From Crotalaria pallida (taxonomy: Eukaryota; Streptophyta; Magnoliopsida; Fabales; Fabaceae), in assembly GCA_037953625.1 (NCBI GenBank), contig CM075655.1:124379001-124443000 (forward strand): 64,000 bases of DNA. Direction: 5' to 3'. This document shows, one piece after another, positions 1-12,656 of the stretch (positions are counted from its first letter, which is position 1; each line of letters begins with the position of its first letter). A program made the position numbers and the translations under genes. Below the pieces are notes generated by a model. It was not told the DNA's origin, did no database searches, and was given only the letters and a program-made list of their open reading frames with translations.

Positions 1-1520
1 AATGGGAAGCTCGGCCCTTTCTTAAAGCATAGTAACTTTTCTTTTTAGAAGTGCTTGGTCTACATCTTCATGGCATTAGGAAGCAGAATTAGAGCGTACG
101 TCTGTGAAAAATAAAGTAAAATGATTTATCATAATAACGTTATTTTTCCACTGTATGCTCACGGGTACTTGACATAAAAAACAATTTTACGGAAAATAAA
201 ATGATTTATTTATTACTTTGTGAGATGATATATATATTTGTTTTGTAATGAAAATTTGCTTTTTCTATTTGTATCTAGACATGTGTGCTCCAGCCAGAAC
301 ATGCAATAAAAAGACTAATTAGCATTATACTGTACTCTCGTATAGCCTATAAAAAATGCTTTCCTATAAAAATTTAGATAAATTTAACATAATGTGTATG
401 TGTATCAATGTACAGAAGTTGCATTTTAATTATCTTTTCTTTTCTCTTTTTCTTATCAACAAGTGTCTTCAAAGTAAAATTTATATTTTGGCAAGTTAAC
501 AATTTTTTTTTCATATATGCCGCAATCGTGCACTAGTTCATTAAAAAAAAAAAAGAAAAATGTTAATTAATGTCTAAGGTTAGAAAAGAAAATAAGTGAT
601 TTTTTTATTACAGTAATGTTTAACTTATTTATTTGCTGAACTTAAATTTTTTATGCTTTTTTTTTGTATTCCAAATAAATAAATAAATAAGCAATAGGAT
701 GGACTTGCGTATTTTTTTGTCTTGCTAACGAGTGTTTTAAAGTCATTTTTTAAGCAATCAATAAAAAAACATTTTATTGAAAACATATAAATAAAGCTTA
801 TCAATTTATTGATGAGTACATTACTTTCCAATAATATTTTATACAGTAACTTCTTTTAGTTTCTTAAAAAATACTATTAGGACACTCATTATAATTATTT
901 TATTTAAGATGGGGTGGTTTAGTTGATTGCTAATCATTAATTTTCTCACTTTCTCAAACATAATCACACTTGCTAGACATATAGTACTTTATTTGATTTG
1001 AAATATAATTAAAGAAAAAAAAGTCAATTTCACACTTATTAAGGAGGTTAGTTGATTGTATTTAATTTTTTAAAACTTTATAAAAAAATAAATGTATTTT
1101 AGGAATGTAGCATTAAAAATGAAATAAAAAAATAAATAAGATAACCATTTTTTAAAGATGTTTTAAAAAAGTAAAATTGGAAATAAAACAAAATTAAAAA
1201 GAAGTTAATTACTGATTTTTTTAAATATTTTAAATCAATAAAAATATGTTTCTTTTTCTCATATTTTATTTCAAACAGGATGGATAAGTAAAACTTGTTT
1301 ATTTAGTCGTGAACCAATGATACTGCTTCAGCATGTTGTGGGGTGATTGGCTTATGTTGTGTAGGGTGCGTGAGGCACTGCATGCCCTCAATGACCGAAG
1401 CCAACAAATGGCCCAAATTATGGCGCAATTTAGGGATTGTTGAAATCTAGGTTTATAAAGAGTAATGTTATTTATGTACCAAACATGAGTAGATATTTGG
1501 AATTGACGTGAACTTGTCTT
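1..1520. other. Intergenic AT-rich DNA, no gene seen
   Basis: I see no coding potential here, only short spurious frames and A/T runs. The stretch 1025-1240 resembles the interior of the Stowaway-type MITEs found elsewhere in the window (it has the 'aaggaggttagttgattgta' segment also seen at 10311), so it is probably a decayed copy without clear ends. Confidence 0.5.
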
Positions 1521-1521
1521 A

Positions 1522-1807
1522 TACTCCCTCCGGCTCAAATTATAAGCAAGAAAAAACATACTACTCTTGATTTAAAATATAAGCAAAACTAACTTACTTC
1601 ATTAAATTTTGTTTCATTCCCAATGCCACTTTCCTAAAACATCTCTAGAAAATTGTAATCTTAATTAATTTTTGTTTAATTCCCAATACTACTTTTCAAA
1701 AATACCTCTATTTTTTATAAATTTGAGAAAATTAAATACAATCAACTAACCTCCTTAATAAGCGTAAAAATGGTTAGAATTGCTTATAATTCGAGCCGGA
1801 GGAAGTA
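1522..1807. mobile_element. Stowaway-type MITE (CTCCCTCCGGCTC family)
   Basis: The ends read CTCCCTCCGGCTCAAATTAT and the inverse ATAATTCGAGCCGGAGGAAG, bounded by TA on both sides, as expected for Tc1/mariner-derived Stowaway MITEs. It is about 280 bp and has no coding capacity. The same family recurs at 10259-10548 and, more diverged, at 18306-18592. Confidence 0.85.
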
Positions 1808-2082
1808 CTCCTTTTCTTTCTAATTATAAGACTTTTTTGACACTTTTATTTTGTTCCTGTTTATAAGACCTTATATCAATTTTTAATGATCATGAATTAC
1901 TTTTTTTCCACAAACACCCCTATTTAATTAACACTTTTAGATTCCCAATAATATTAATAGGAGTAATTTTGAAAATACACATCAAAAATTCACATTTTCA
2001 ATACAATTAACTAAATTAATGAACTTTCTTAATGAACGTGAAATCTCCCAAAAGATCTTATAATTGGGGATGGAGGGAGTAT
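1806..2082. mobile_element. Stowaway-type MITE abutting the previous one
   Basis: It begins TACTCCTTTTCTTTCTAATTATAAG and ends with the inverse CTTATAATTGGGGATGGAGGGAGTA. It is the same family as the element at 27458-27734 but with a more decayed left end. Its left TA coincides with the right TA of the neighbouring MITE, so the two lie back to back. Confidence 0.75.
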
Positions 2083-4730
2083 GTAGAAAGAAAACAATTT
2101 TGTCTTCTAGTAGATAATGTTATTTGTTTTCTTTTTACTTATAAGACAAGTCGATGTCAATTTCAGATATATACTCTGCATGTTTGCGTAACATTATTCA
2201 AAAAATAAAGACGCTAAGTTGTTTAATCGGTATTTTAAGGATTTTGATTAAAAATACAAAAAGAAAAAGAAAATAAAATATTTTTAATGTAAGCTTAAGC
2301 AATATTTTAAAAATATTGATGCAATGATTAATATTTTTCACAATAGAATTACGAGTAAATTTTTTTAAAAAAAAGGAAAGAAACCTCATATGCTTAATGT
2401 TCGTTCAATAGCACATTAGGGTAGATAGAATTATATATACCCGCTTATAAAAAAAAAATTATATATACTCACATAAAAAATTATGGGTTATGTTAATCTC
2501 GATTTTCATGTTTTTTTTTTAAGGGGATTTTCATGGTTAATAATAGCTAGGGAAGTTTATTTGAAAAACTAAATTTTTATTTTTTTAGTGAAAAGTTAAA
2601 TTTTTAATTTTCTTATCCTTTACTGTAACATTTTCCAAAATTATTTATTACTATACAGTAGCTTCAGAAATTAAATTAAGCACAAATAATGAGGCTAGAG
2701 TTGCTAATGTTTGGAAGGGATTAGTCCGGAAAGAGGGAAACATGGAGATGTAGAGTGCGTGCAGTGGCTCTTGCAACATACAACCAAAAAAAAAAAAAAA
2801 AACGACTGTGCGGATGACATTCTTCACATGCATCCCTAACAAATAGAATCATGCATTCTTTCAAAATACAGATTCCTTTTTTCCATGTGTTAGATAAAAC
2901 AAAGGTCATTATTATACTGAAAACAAAAATGAATATCATATATGTAAACCTAGCGAGGCTTAAGAGATTTCTTACTGCTCCTTATTACAAGTAAATATAT
3001 TCATTAGGAGTATTATACATAAGCAAAATAAATAGTGATAGAAGGAATATGTCACGAATCGGGGCTTGAGGGTTTATAAAAGGGTTGAAAATAAATCAAG
3101 CAATTTGAAATTCGTTTAACACTCGACTTGTTAATTAGCTTGATAAATAGAGTATAATTTATAAGTCAAATTATTTTTCAATCCACAATGCTATAAAAAT
3201 TTTAATTTAAAATTGTTATTTTTGTTAGACCCATTTTTTATTTTTTATTTTTGAAAATATTCACCTAGCCCCAAAATACCAATTAGCTGAATTTAAAATG
3301 GTTTCATAAAAAATTACTTGAATTGTAAAAAAGGTAAGAAATTATAAAAAAAAAAATATAAAAAGAATTTTAACCAAAAAGAGTAAGAAAGAACAGAGAA
3401 TAAATGAAGAATACAAAACGTTATATGACTTTTATGTATCAAATTATTCATGTAATGTATTTTATTTTCTTGTGATGTACTATTTTATAAACGAATTATT
3501 ACTGTTCGAACTTATAAACAAGATCAGTTTAAGCTAATGATCCTAATTAAATAATATACGTACTCAAATCGAACTGAACTCAAGCTGAAAAAATAGCTCG
3601 CATCAAACTCAAATTGAATTGCAAACCGAAATATCTCTTATCAAATCAAACAGAACTAAGCCAAATCTGATTAGCCTCAATTCATTTCTGATAAGCTACC
3701 TACGATCTTTATTTTTTGTCAAAATTTATATAAAAATTACAACATGTCTATTCAATCAAAAGGAGATGGCCGGGAGACTAACTCCTAATAAAATGCTGCC
3801 CATAAAAATTATTACACATGGGGTCATATATGTGTTTGAGTTTTCTCTTATTTAGATCTGAATCCAAATGAGCTAATTAATAATAAAAAATTATAAAATT
3901 AAAGCAGGATCACCAGTACTAGATTATGTTTTTTTAATCAAAGAAAAACAGAGTAAGGTGGGATTAAGCATGTTGGGTCCAGGATCTAAATATGCTTTAG
4001 GGTGTGTTTAACTAAATGTATTTGATATTCCATAATCAAGGGGATGCACTTTTATTAGCCAGGGTGTGTGACTGAAAATCTTGATGATGATATATACCTC
4101 AACAATCTAAATGAAAGTTGGAAGATAGGAAACAAGGGATGGAAGTGTCGGGATAAACATGACACCCACTTGTTTAAGTCATTTGTGTTTGAATTGATTG
4201 ATTAATTTAGTCAAAGATCATATTATTAAACTCTCTAAACAACTCAAAAGCATAACCAAAAGGAATCCCGTCCATGCCATGCGCATCAACTTTTTTGGCA
4301 TATATTATCCTACATCCATTAAACAAATTGAATGCAACATTGATTAAGTATATATGGAATCAACTTCTGCTGCCTAAGTAACTTAAGAGAGAATCTCTCC
4401 TTCCCTATATCCACTTTTCACTGCTCAACTTGCTCAATCTTCATCATTCCTATATCACCCCTCCTTTGTCTTTTACTTTAAACCCAGTTAATTATTAACC
4501 TCATTCCTTATAAAAAAAAAAGTTAATTATAACCCCATGTAAACTTGAGGAAGCATAATATTATATATACTTTGAAATCTCATCTTATCTTATTTTACTA
4601 AAAATATTGCACCCATCATAAGTCATAACAATAACCCCACCTTTACCCCTCAGCAAAAGCAGAGAAAAATGCAAAAACACATCCATTTCACTTTTGGCAT
4701 GAAAACGATTTGTGAAGCTGGATAGTATAA
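2083..4730. other. Intergenic, no gene seen
   Basis: AT-rich DNA with poly-A/T tracts, for example 2782-2802. Only short frames without family resemblance are present. The segment 3900-4700 is slightly less AT-biased and has pyrimidine-rich runs near 4396-4480. I find no splice-supported coding pattern there and no known plant microRNA sequence. Confidence 0.5.
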
Positions 4731-4905
4731 ATGTATAAGATTTATGTTATGTATGTGTACATCTACACTTGACATCAAATACTAACACTTATTTTTTTTT
4801 TGGTAAAAAATGTCTTCAAGATCCATCATCTTTTACCTAAAAAAGTAGGTGTTATTGTTAGATGTTAAATAGAGATTAGACATAACATAAGTGAATGTAT
4901 AATGA
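4729..4905. repeat. Small inverted-repeat element, MITE-like
   Basis: The left arm (AATGTATAAGATTTATGTTATG, 4729 on) is an imperfect inverse of the right arm (AGACATAACATAAGTGAATG, ending near 4903). The inner parts of the arms (ACATCTACACTTGACATC against GTTAGATGTTAAATAG) also pair roughly. There is no coding capacity. It could be a decayed MITE; no clean target duplication was found. Confidence 0.35.
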
Positions 4906-5128
4906 ACCCAACATCTATCTGAATCGTTGCCCCTGCATAGCCCCTGTCACTGTTGACAAATCACCACTTACTTTCTAGCTTTCTGAAATGGTTCCTTGAA
5001 TCCATCCTCATTCTATTTTGCTAGTTTTTGACAAGGAGTATTCTTTGTCTTTCTTATGTCTAGGACACTTTCACCATTTTAAGTAAAACAATTAGTCTTG
5101 TAACTCCTATTCACGCTAGTAAAACCAC

Positions 5129-5182
5129 ATTCATATATAGGTGCGTTGATTCTTTCTTAAACGTTCGCACCTATATATGAAT
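5129..5182. repeat. Perfect 18-bp inverted repeat (hairpin)
   Basis: CATTCATATATAGGTGCG at 5129-5146 is exactly repeated in inverse at 5165-5182, with an 18-nt loop. An RNA copy would fold into a strong short hairpin. It matches no plant microRNA I know and is short for a precursor, so it may be a remnant of terminal repeats. Confidence 0.6.
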
Positions 5183-5651
5183 GGATATTCGAATCTAAAA
5201 GTTTTATTCCCTTCAATTTATTCATATTTAATAACATTTTAATTGGCAATATAGGTTAAATATTTAATTACAACAATTTAATCTGCGACTTTAATCCTTG
5301 CAACTTTTTTAGGTGAGCTTCATTCGATAAGTTACCTATAATACTAATAAGTGCTTTTAAGACATTAATTAAAAAGTTAAAAGTTGTCAAAAGTTTTTAA
5401 AAAATATTGTTTTTAATATTTTCGAAAAAAAAAGAACTTATGCTATTTTTTCTTATTATTAAAAGAGTTTTGTTAAGGGCACTTGTTAATCTTCCTAGGA
5501 ATAGAAAAAACAACACAAGTTCCTAGTTTTTCTTCTCTAAAAAATATCAAAAGTTACATTTTCCAATACTTTCAAATTACTTATAACTTCTTAACAAGTA
5601 CCTTTAGAGCACTTGTTAATATTTTCCTAATTAAAACCATGTTAACAAGAC

Positions 5652-5654
5652 TCC

Positions 5655-5709
<55 letters not shown>
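5652..5709. repeat. (CT)n(TA)n microsatellite
   Basis: A run of CT dinucleotides passes straight into about 19 TA dinucleotides. This is a simple sequence repeat likely to vary in length. Confidence 0.95.
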
Positions 5710-5711
<2 letters not shown>

Positions 5712-5749
5712 AAATATTTCATGAAAAAAAATTGGTTAAATAAATGCTA

Positions 5750-6180
5750 TGTAAAATAGGAAAGGATGTTGAGTGTGGGCGTTGTCAAGTGTGGCGGCTA
5801 CGGTTGGCGTTGGTGAAAATTGGAATGAGTTAACGTGATTGGGTCAGGAACTTAACTCTCTCTACGTGAATAACAAACTTACACGTGGATTTGTGGATAA
5901 AAACAGTGGTCCCCTAAAGTACTTAAGGGGAAATGACACGCGTTAAGGTCCTTGAGTTGCACCCATGTGCATTGCTTTGCCATGGACAATACGTCTTTAT
6001 CTATCACTTTCCCATTGGCTCCATCCAAACCCTTTGACTTGGCTTCGGCTTTGTGTACCACTCAATTTAATTTACTTCAGCTCCAAACATTTTTATCTGT
6101 TCACAAACTCTCCGGCCCCTCTCTCTCTCCCTTCCAAGTTCCAGTTGTCATGATACTGCCCATGGAGTATCTAATTTAAC
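5750..6180. other. GC-richer island of unknown nature
   Basis: This stretch is clearly less AT-rich than its surroundings. It contains ACGTG cores (near 5862 and 5882) and a CACCCATGTG motif. Short frames exist on both strands, none resembling a known protein. It may be a fragment of an old gene or retroelement, or a conserved non-coding segment. I cannot assign a function. Confidence 0.3.
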
Positions 6181-7289
6181 CTTTGTTGGAGGCAATATTT
6201 AGGCTTTTGTATGTGATCCGAACTCGGAAATTATGCCTAGATCACGGGCCAAGTTCAACAAGACAAAGACCAAAATGAATTACTCACTTTTTATTACACT
6301 TCTCTATTAGAGTGTCTCATCGTTTATTTAGCTAGTACGTACTGTATATATATATATATATTATTTTGTCTCCTTATACCTATTCTTATTGTAAGTGTTG
6401 AAATGTTGTAAGGTACCCCAATCACACACACTTCAACGTATTCGGGAAATACAGTTGAGAGCACCGTTAATTATGTCCCGAGCATATTCCTTTACATTCA
6501 TTTCTCTTAAGAGAAAAATATTTCTAAATGGATAGTATATAGTAATAAAATATGAGAGACAATGGGAACCTTTGCAATTTTGTACCATAATATGGAAACT
6601 AAAGCCTTCATCAACGAATGGTGTAGATAAGCAAGTACTATATATCCTAAAGAAAAGCCTGCGAATCTTGTCCCCTTAGGGAATCCTGAAAGTTAATTAA
6701 GCTAGCTTGATCATTGCATGTGAGAGATCGAGGAATAGAAGTGATAAACAGGTGTCTTGGAAATAAATGGTTATTGGTAGGAAGAAGAAATATCAGAGAG
6801 ACTTTTTCAAGTTTTTAACCTCTCCAATTCGATCCCACTAACTCCAACTTGAAGCTAGATCATCAATCGCGACATGTTTGGATATAGAGAACCCTTTTAC
6901 AAGGACAGACAAAGTGGACATGCTTTATTTCTTGTCCAACATTGAATCTGAATATTCCACAAAGATTGATTAGATTGTCGCCACGTCTATGTACCGGCCA
7001 AGGCTGGGGCAAAGATAAGGGAAAAATAAAAAGAAAAAGAAAGTAAAAATATAAAGTTGTGATAGGTGACAATGACCAAGGTGTGATACAGTCCACATTG
7101 TTACGTTTGCTTGTAACAAATAAACGTAATGCCAAGTTTTTCTTTTGAGTGATGTTACATATATAGCCTATTTTTTTCCCCTCTATAAATGTCTTTCACA
7201 AACATATCTCCCGGGAAAAGAATAAAATATATAAAAGGATGATAATGCAATAGGATTATAGGAGTATTGGTTAGCATTTTTCATTATTT
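6180..7289. other. Intergenic, no gene seen
   Basis: A TA repeat lies at 6346-6361. Short frames only, with no recognisable domains. The 6863-7135 region has mixed composition but no credible protein. Confidence 0.45.
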
Positions 7290-8245
7290 TTTTGTTAATA
7301 GCAAAAAAATGAATATATTAACGAAGGCTACCCAAGCATCAAAGTACACATCAAAGGTCCACCTTCTATGAAGGGTTTGCCAAAGAGTACCCAATCATGT
7401 GCTATTAAGGTAAACCACAACAAACATTACAAAAGTACTTCACCCATCTCAAACAGGTGATTACAACAGAAGAACATAAGCTATGAAACTTACTATTGTA
7501 ACCTCCAACACCCAACATCCTACCTTTTTACATCCAAAACACCCCCCCAGTTTGATAGGAACTCCACCTCCTTAAAAACCTTGAATTGAAAAATACCCAA
7601 TGAGAAAAATTCAAAACAAGGGAAAAAGAGTATAGCAGTACCTACCAAGAAGTAATACATACAGTAAATCAATAACCAAGAATCTAAATCGGTTTCATTC
7701 GCCATCCATCATACGTCAATGGTAATCCACCAATAAATTTAGCCCAATTCCATGCTTTCATTTTGATTGTCTCCATCAAATCATTAATATTTAATTCCTC
7801 TCCTTGGAACAACATTTTATTCCTTTGTAACCACATAGACCAGATAACTGCAGCCCAAATAGTTGTACCCTTCAATTTTTTTTGTTTTTTCTCTCCACCT
7901 ATGTTTGAAATTAAGAAAATTAGCGGCAGTTGAGTCATCTCCTTCACTATGAAGCACCTGTAACCAACTATCGATTCTCCTCCAAACCTGTTTCATAACA
8001 GAACATTTAAAAAATAATTGTGATACAGTTTCTTCGTCATTTTTACAAAGTATACATTCCGGGCTAACTGTAACTCCTCTCTTCAACAAATTGGACTTGG
8101 TCGGGATTTTGTCCCACATAAGCTGCCACAAAAAAGCTTGAACTTTTGATGGTACTTTAACCTTCCAAATTTGCTTTATTGCCTCCAAAAAATCCTGTTC
8201 CACCAATATATAGTTTGAACTCAATTTTTGCATAAGAAACAATTT
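7290..8245 (-). pseudogene. LINE (non-LTR retrotransposon) 3' fragment with zf-RVT domain
   Basis: On the minus strand, from about 8242 downward, one frame encodes IWKVKVPSKVQAFLWQLMWD, then a Cys-rich segment containing CILCKNDEETVSQLFFKC. This is typical of the zf-RVT (reverse-transcriptase zinc-binding) region at the end of plant LINE polyproteins. Around 7880-7900 the frame shifts, and homology continues as TIWAAVIWSMWLQRNKMLF in another frame down to about 7684. The rest, to about 7290, looks like LINE 3' untranslated sequence. It is 5'-truncated and broken by the frameshift, so it cannot be active. The family call rests on motif recognition only. Confidence 0.8.
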
Positions 8246-8527
8246 TTACATAAGAAACAGATATGCTGTTTTAACAGAAAACAGACCACCATTGCCAAGA
8301 CCCCAACACAGGTGATCATCCTCCTGCGGTTGTATATAGCAGTCTTTTTTAATTGGAATTATGGTTTTTTTAATTGGAATTTAATACTACAAAAATATTG
8401 TAAAATGATTTATATTTAGGATTAAGAAATTTTGTACTTTTTCCTATCTTAAACATAAGTCATTCTTTAAAATATTTTTTTATCTTATTTGTTATCTTTT
8501 TTTCCAAGTTTCAATGACGATGATTAT

Positions 8528-8804
8528 TATTCCCTCCGTTCCAATTTAACTGTCACTTTAGCAATTTCACACATATTAAGAAAGTCATTTAATATTTCAA
8601 TTTTCAAGAGAATTATTAAATAATTTTATTATAATACCCTCAAAGTACATTAATTATCACCCATTTCACATATTTCAACACATTAAATGCAAGGTTAAAG
8701 GTGGAAAAAATCAATTAATACATCCTCGAATTCCTAAAGCGACAAATAATTTGGAACAAGTTAAAAATGCTAAAGTGACAGATAATATGGAACGGAGGGA
8801 GTAT
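8528..8804. mobile_element. Stowaway-type MITE (CTCCGTTCC family)
   Basis: The ends read TTCCCTCCGTTCCAATTTAA and the inverse ATATGGAACGGAGGGAGTA. The subterminal TGTCACTTTAGCA and TGCTAAAGTGACA also pair. It is the same family as the element at 41612-41981. Confidence 0.85.
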
Positions 8805-8814
8805 TTATTAATAA

Positions 8815-9344
8815 GGCTTAATTAACATTTTAGTCCCTGAACTTAGGTGTTTTTTTGGAATTAGTCCTTAAACTTTTTTTCCGATGCTTTGGGTCCTTGA
8901 ACTTTGTTTAATTTTTGAAAATGGTCCTTTCGTCACTTAAGTGATGATATAACCCATAACATGTCACGCCACTTTCATAATATCCACGATTGATGTGTTA
9001 TGTAGAGTCACGGGACACTGCGTGAGTTTTTTTATTTAAAAAATGATTTCTTTTAGAATTTATCAAAAGATTTGATTTTCTTTAAAAAAATACAATTTTT
9101 AATTATTTTTGATAAATTTGAATTTTTTAAAATGAAAAAAAAATCACGTGGCATCATCTGGCACATTACCTATCGATGTGATAAATGTGACGTGGCAAAT
9201 CCTCGGTCATATCACCACTTAAGTGATGAAAGGACCATTTTCAAAATTTGAGCAAAGTTTAGGGACTCAAAGCATCGAATTTTTTTTTTAAGGATCAATT
9301 CCAAAAGAGCACCTAAATTCATGGACTAAAAACTTAAACAAGTC
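8815..9344. mobile_element. Long-inverted-repeat MITE, probably Mutator-like
   Basis: The left arm (GGCTTAATTAACATTTTAGT onward, including CTTTCGTCACTTAAGTGATG) is matched in inverse by the right arm (CATCACTTAAGTGATGAAAG ... GGACTAAAAACTTAAACAAG). The arms are about 140 nt each around a non-coding centre of about 250 nt. Long arms and lack of coding fit MULE-derived MITEs. No clean 9-bp target duplication was identified. The element at 46970-47318 is similar in structure and in its 'tttagtccct' phrases. Confidence 0.7.
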
Positions 9345-9531
9345 TTTATTTTTCACAAACATTTTTATTTGATGTACTTGATATTTATAAATTTATTGCT
9401 TTTTTTTTGTTATAAATGTTTTGATTATTTTTTTTTCATTAATAAGTGTATACTTTCCAAGAAAAGTTGAGAGAATAAAATTGTAATGTTATAATATATT
9501 GTCACCGAATTGCGAAAACTACTACCTCGGT

Positions 9532-9802
9532 CCCTATATATGACTCTTTTGATATTTTTATTTTGTTCCTATTTATAAGCTTCTCTACCAAATTTCAATT
9601 TCAATGACAATTGGTTACTTATTTTCACAAACACTCATATTTATTTAACATTTTTTAGATTTTCAATACTATTAATATGAGTAGTTTTAAAAATACATAT
9701 CAAATGTTAACATTCCCAATATCATTAACTAAATTAACAAACTTTCTTAATGATCGTGAATCTACTAAAAGGGTCATATATATATATAGGGATGGAGAGC
9801 GT
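9532..9802. mobile_element. Stowaway-type MITE
   Basis: The ends CTACCTCGGTCCCTATATAT and the inverse ATATATATAGGGATGGAGAG lie about 270 bp apart. The interior matches the 27458-27734 family (ATTTATTTAACATTTTTTAG). The ends are slightly decayed. Confidence 0.75.
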
Positions 9803-9881
9803 AATTACTTTTCTTTGTATATGCAATTTGATTAAGTATATCCTATAATGAGGATAAGATGAAGTAGTAATAAAGATGAAA

Positions 9882-10160
9882 TACTCTCTCCGGTCATATT
9901 TATAAGACACATTCTAAAAGAATTCTTTGGTTCTATTTATAAGGCATTTTGCATTTTCTAAGAAGCATTTATTGCTATTTTCTCTTATATGCCCTTTATC
10001 CATTAATGTGAAATAATACATTATGAAATTCTCAATACAAGATAAGAGGGTAAAATTGTAACGTTAATGTATTTTTTTAAAGTTTCAAGAAATTTAACTA
10101 TCTTCCTTGATCCGTATGATATTGATAAGTATGCCCTATAAATAAGACTAGAGGGAGTAA
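9882..10160. mobile_element. Stowaway-type MITE (GGTCATATTTATAAGAC family)
   Basis: TACTCTCTCCGGTCATATTT at the left pairs with AATAAGACTAGAGGGAGTA at the right. The interior resembles the elements at 11930-12228 and 54971-55269. Confidence 0.75.
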
Positions 10161-10258
10161 TATTTTTAATCGCATTTAATTCCTTAATAAATACTTCATC
10201 CGTCCCACAAAATTAAAATGGTATAATTAAAAACTTTAAATTATGATTTGTTGATTAA

Positions 10259-10548
10259 TACTCCCTCCGGCTCGAATTATAAGCAAAACTAACTAAAATT
10301 ACGCTTATTAAGGAGGTTAGTTGATTGTATTTAATTTTCTCAAATTTATAGTAAAAGAATAAAGGTATTTTAGGAAAGTTGCATTGGGAATGAAACAAAA
10401 ATTAAATAAGATAACAATTTTCTAGGGATGTTTTAGGAAAGTGGCATTGAGAATGAAATAAAATTTAAGAAAGTTGGTTAATTTTCTTATATTTTAAACC
10501 AAAAAATGTATGTTTTTTTTTTGCTTATATTTCAAGCCGGAGGGAGTA
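10259..10548. mobile_element. Stowaway-type MITE (CTCCCTCCGGCTC family)
   Basis: The ends CTCCCTCCGGCTCGAATTAT and the inverse TATTTCAAGCCGGAGGGAG have TA on both sides. It is a sibling of the copy at 1522-1807 and shares the interior 'aaggaggttagttgattgta'. Confidence 0.88.
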
Positions 10549-10769
10549 CAAAATACAATAAATCAAGTGTTTAATAATTGACTGATATACAATATAGTAT
10601 TAAATAAATCATTAAATACTGTCTTTTTGATTTTTTTTTTTAACTTTTCAATTTTATTACCATCTTTATAAAACAGAGAGAATTCTTTTAAAACACTCGT
10701 TAACCTATTTCAAATTTTTTAAAACTTAAAAGTCACATATTGCAAAAACCAATTGGGAAAACATGAAAT

Positions 10770-10995
10770 TTCAATCTTCACTCATCTCGAGCCACGCATG
10801 CCCTAAAGTGTGCTAAAACTTTAGAGCTACTCGTGAAAGGCAATCTGAGTGCGGCTTAGCTGCTACGTAGAGAAGGGAGGGAATACCACCCAATTGGACA
10901 ACAAAATTGCCTTACATGTCCAAATCCAGAGGCTAACCGCTCCTCGTTGTTTATTAAGGTCGAGGTGCTCAGCTTAGGGATCCCAACCCCATCCA
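10770..10995. other. GC-richer segment of unknown origin
   Basis: The segment from the CTCGAGCCACGCATGCCC phrase to GGGATCCCAACCCC is compositionally unlike the surrounding AT-rich DNA. It has no long open frame and no terminal repeats that I can see. It could be a decayed retrotransposon piece or an old gene fragment. I assign no function. Confidence 0.3.
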
Positions 10996-11048
10996 CATTT
11001 CATTTAAATATTAAAAAAAATATAGTCTACCAAGCATAACCCACTTGA

Positions 11049-11325
11049 TACTCCCTCCGGTCCTGTTTATAAGACCTTTTTGAGGTTTTTTACACCCACA
11101 AAGAAAAGTGGTTAAGTTTGTTAGTGGCATTGGAAATGTGAAAATTTGATATACTTTTTCAAAACTACCCCTATAATTATTATTGGAACTCTAAAAAGTG
11201 TTGACATAATATGGGTGTTTGTGGAATGAAGTAATTAAATGCTATTGAAAACTATAATGGGGTTTTATAAATAGGATCAAAATAAAAACTCCAAAAGGCT
11301 CTTATAAATAGGACCAGAGGGAGTA
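11049..11325. mobile_element. Stowaway-type MITE (GGTCCTGTTTATAAGACC family)
   Basis: CTCCCTCCGGTCCTGTTTAT at the left pairs with ATAAATAGGACCAGAGGGAG at the right, bounded by TA. A close relative lies at 20826-21097. Confidence 0.88.
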
Positions 11326-11929
11326 AATGGTGAGTATAAAGGAGTCTAAGATTTCATGTTCGATCATTGACTAAGTCTGAACATGCTTTGATTTACGAGG
11401 GGAGTGCTCAAGTAGCTGGATAGATACTCCCCATAGTTTGATAAAACTCACCAAGTCCAATGTAGTCATCTGAATTTCAGATTCTAGGTATAAAAAAAAT
11501 GCTCAACATAAAAGGATATATTAAAAAGTTAAGTATAGTTTTCGGATAGTACAGTCGTTAGAGTTATTAAAAATGTAAAATTAATTATAAGCTTTTGAGT
11601 GAGTTTTGTTAATAAGTAATTTTAGGGTACTAATTTAAATTACTAAAAATGGTAAAAAAGTTATAATTAAAATTATTTTTCCTATCGAAAACTTAAAAAT
11701 TGAATTTTTTTCATAAATTTTCACCTCATTTAAATTCTTAACTGCTATCTTCTCTTTAGCATTTTCCTAAATTTATACTCCCTTCCTTTTTCATGTGGTA
11801 AACATAAACCCATAAACCATTAAAAAATATATCTACGACCATGCAATTAAAATCAAGATAGTAGTATAACAATCCACTAATAAAATCAATGGTTGGGTGA
11901 CAAGTCATTCAATTTTAATCACTAGATGG

Positions 11930-12228
11930 TACTCCCTCCGGTCCTATATATAAGACATATTCTAGAAGCAATCTTTGGTCCTATATATAAGACATTTTGT
12001 ATTTTATATGCATCATTTATTGCTTTTTCTCTTTTTTGCCCTTATTAAATGCTTTGACTATTTATGTGTTTTTTGTTGTTCATTAATGAGTGTGAATTTT
12101 TCAAGACAAGTTGAGAGGGTAAAATTGTAATGTTACAATATATTCTCATAGAATTCATAAAACTAACTACTTTTCTTGGTCCGAGGAATATGATTAAGTA
12201 TGTCCTATATATAGGACCGGAGGGAGTA
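11930..12228. mobile_element. Stowaway-type MITE (GGTCCTATATATAAGAC family)
   Basis: CTCCCTCCGGTCCTATATAT and its inverse ATATATAGGACCGGAGGGAG form near-perfect termini with flanking TA. A close sibling lies at 54971-55269. Confidence 0.9.
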
Positions 12229-12656
12229 ATATACATGTCTCATTAAATGACTCATCATCACCTAACCATTAGTTTATTAGTGAGTTAGTGTACTATCATC
12301 CCAATTTTGATTGCATGAAAGTAGTACCCTAAAATTAATTATCAATTTTAGAGTAATGATACATTTTTCAAAAACTTTCTATTATTTTCGAATTTTTAAC
12401 TACATTTGTTAACATTTTTTCTAATAATATTTGTACATTTACAAGTCGACAACTCTTCTTACAGCAAATTAGTATACAAGCACATCAAAATATAATTAAA
12501 AAAACCAAAAGATAACTTTTTGTTTTCTCAATTTTTTTTTAAAAATAAGTTTATTCGTAATTCGTCATAAAATATTGTTTGTAGATCTTTTTATCCATCC
12601 TACCAAAGCCGCCACGAAAAAATGCATCACAAAGCAAATGAACACCATATATTTCT

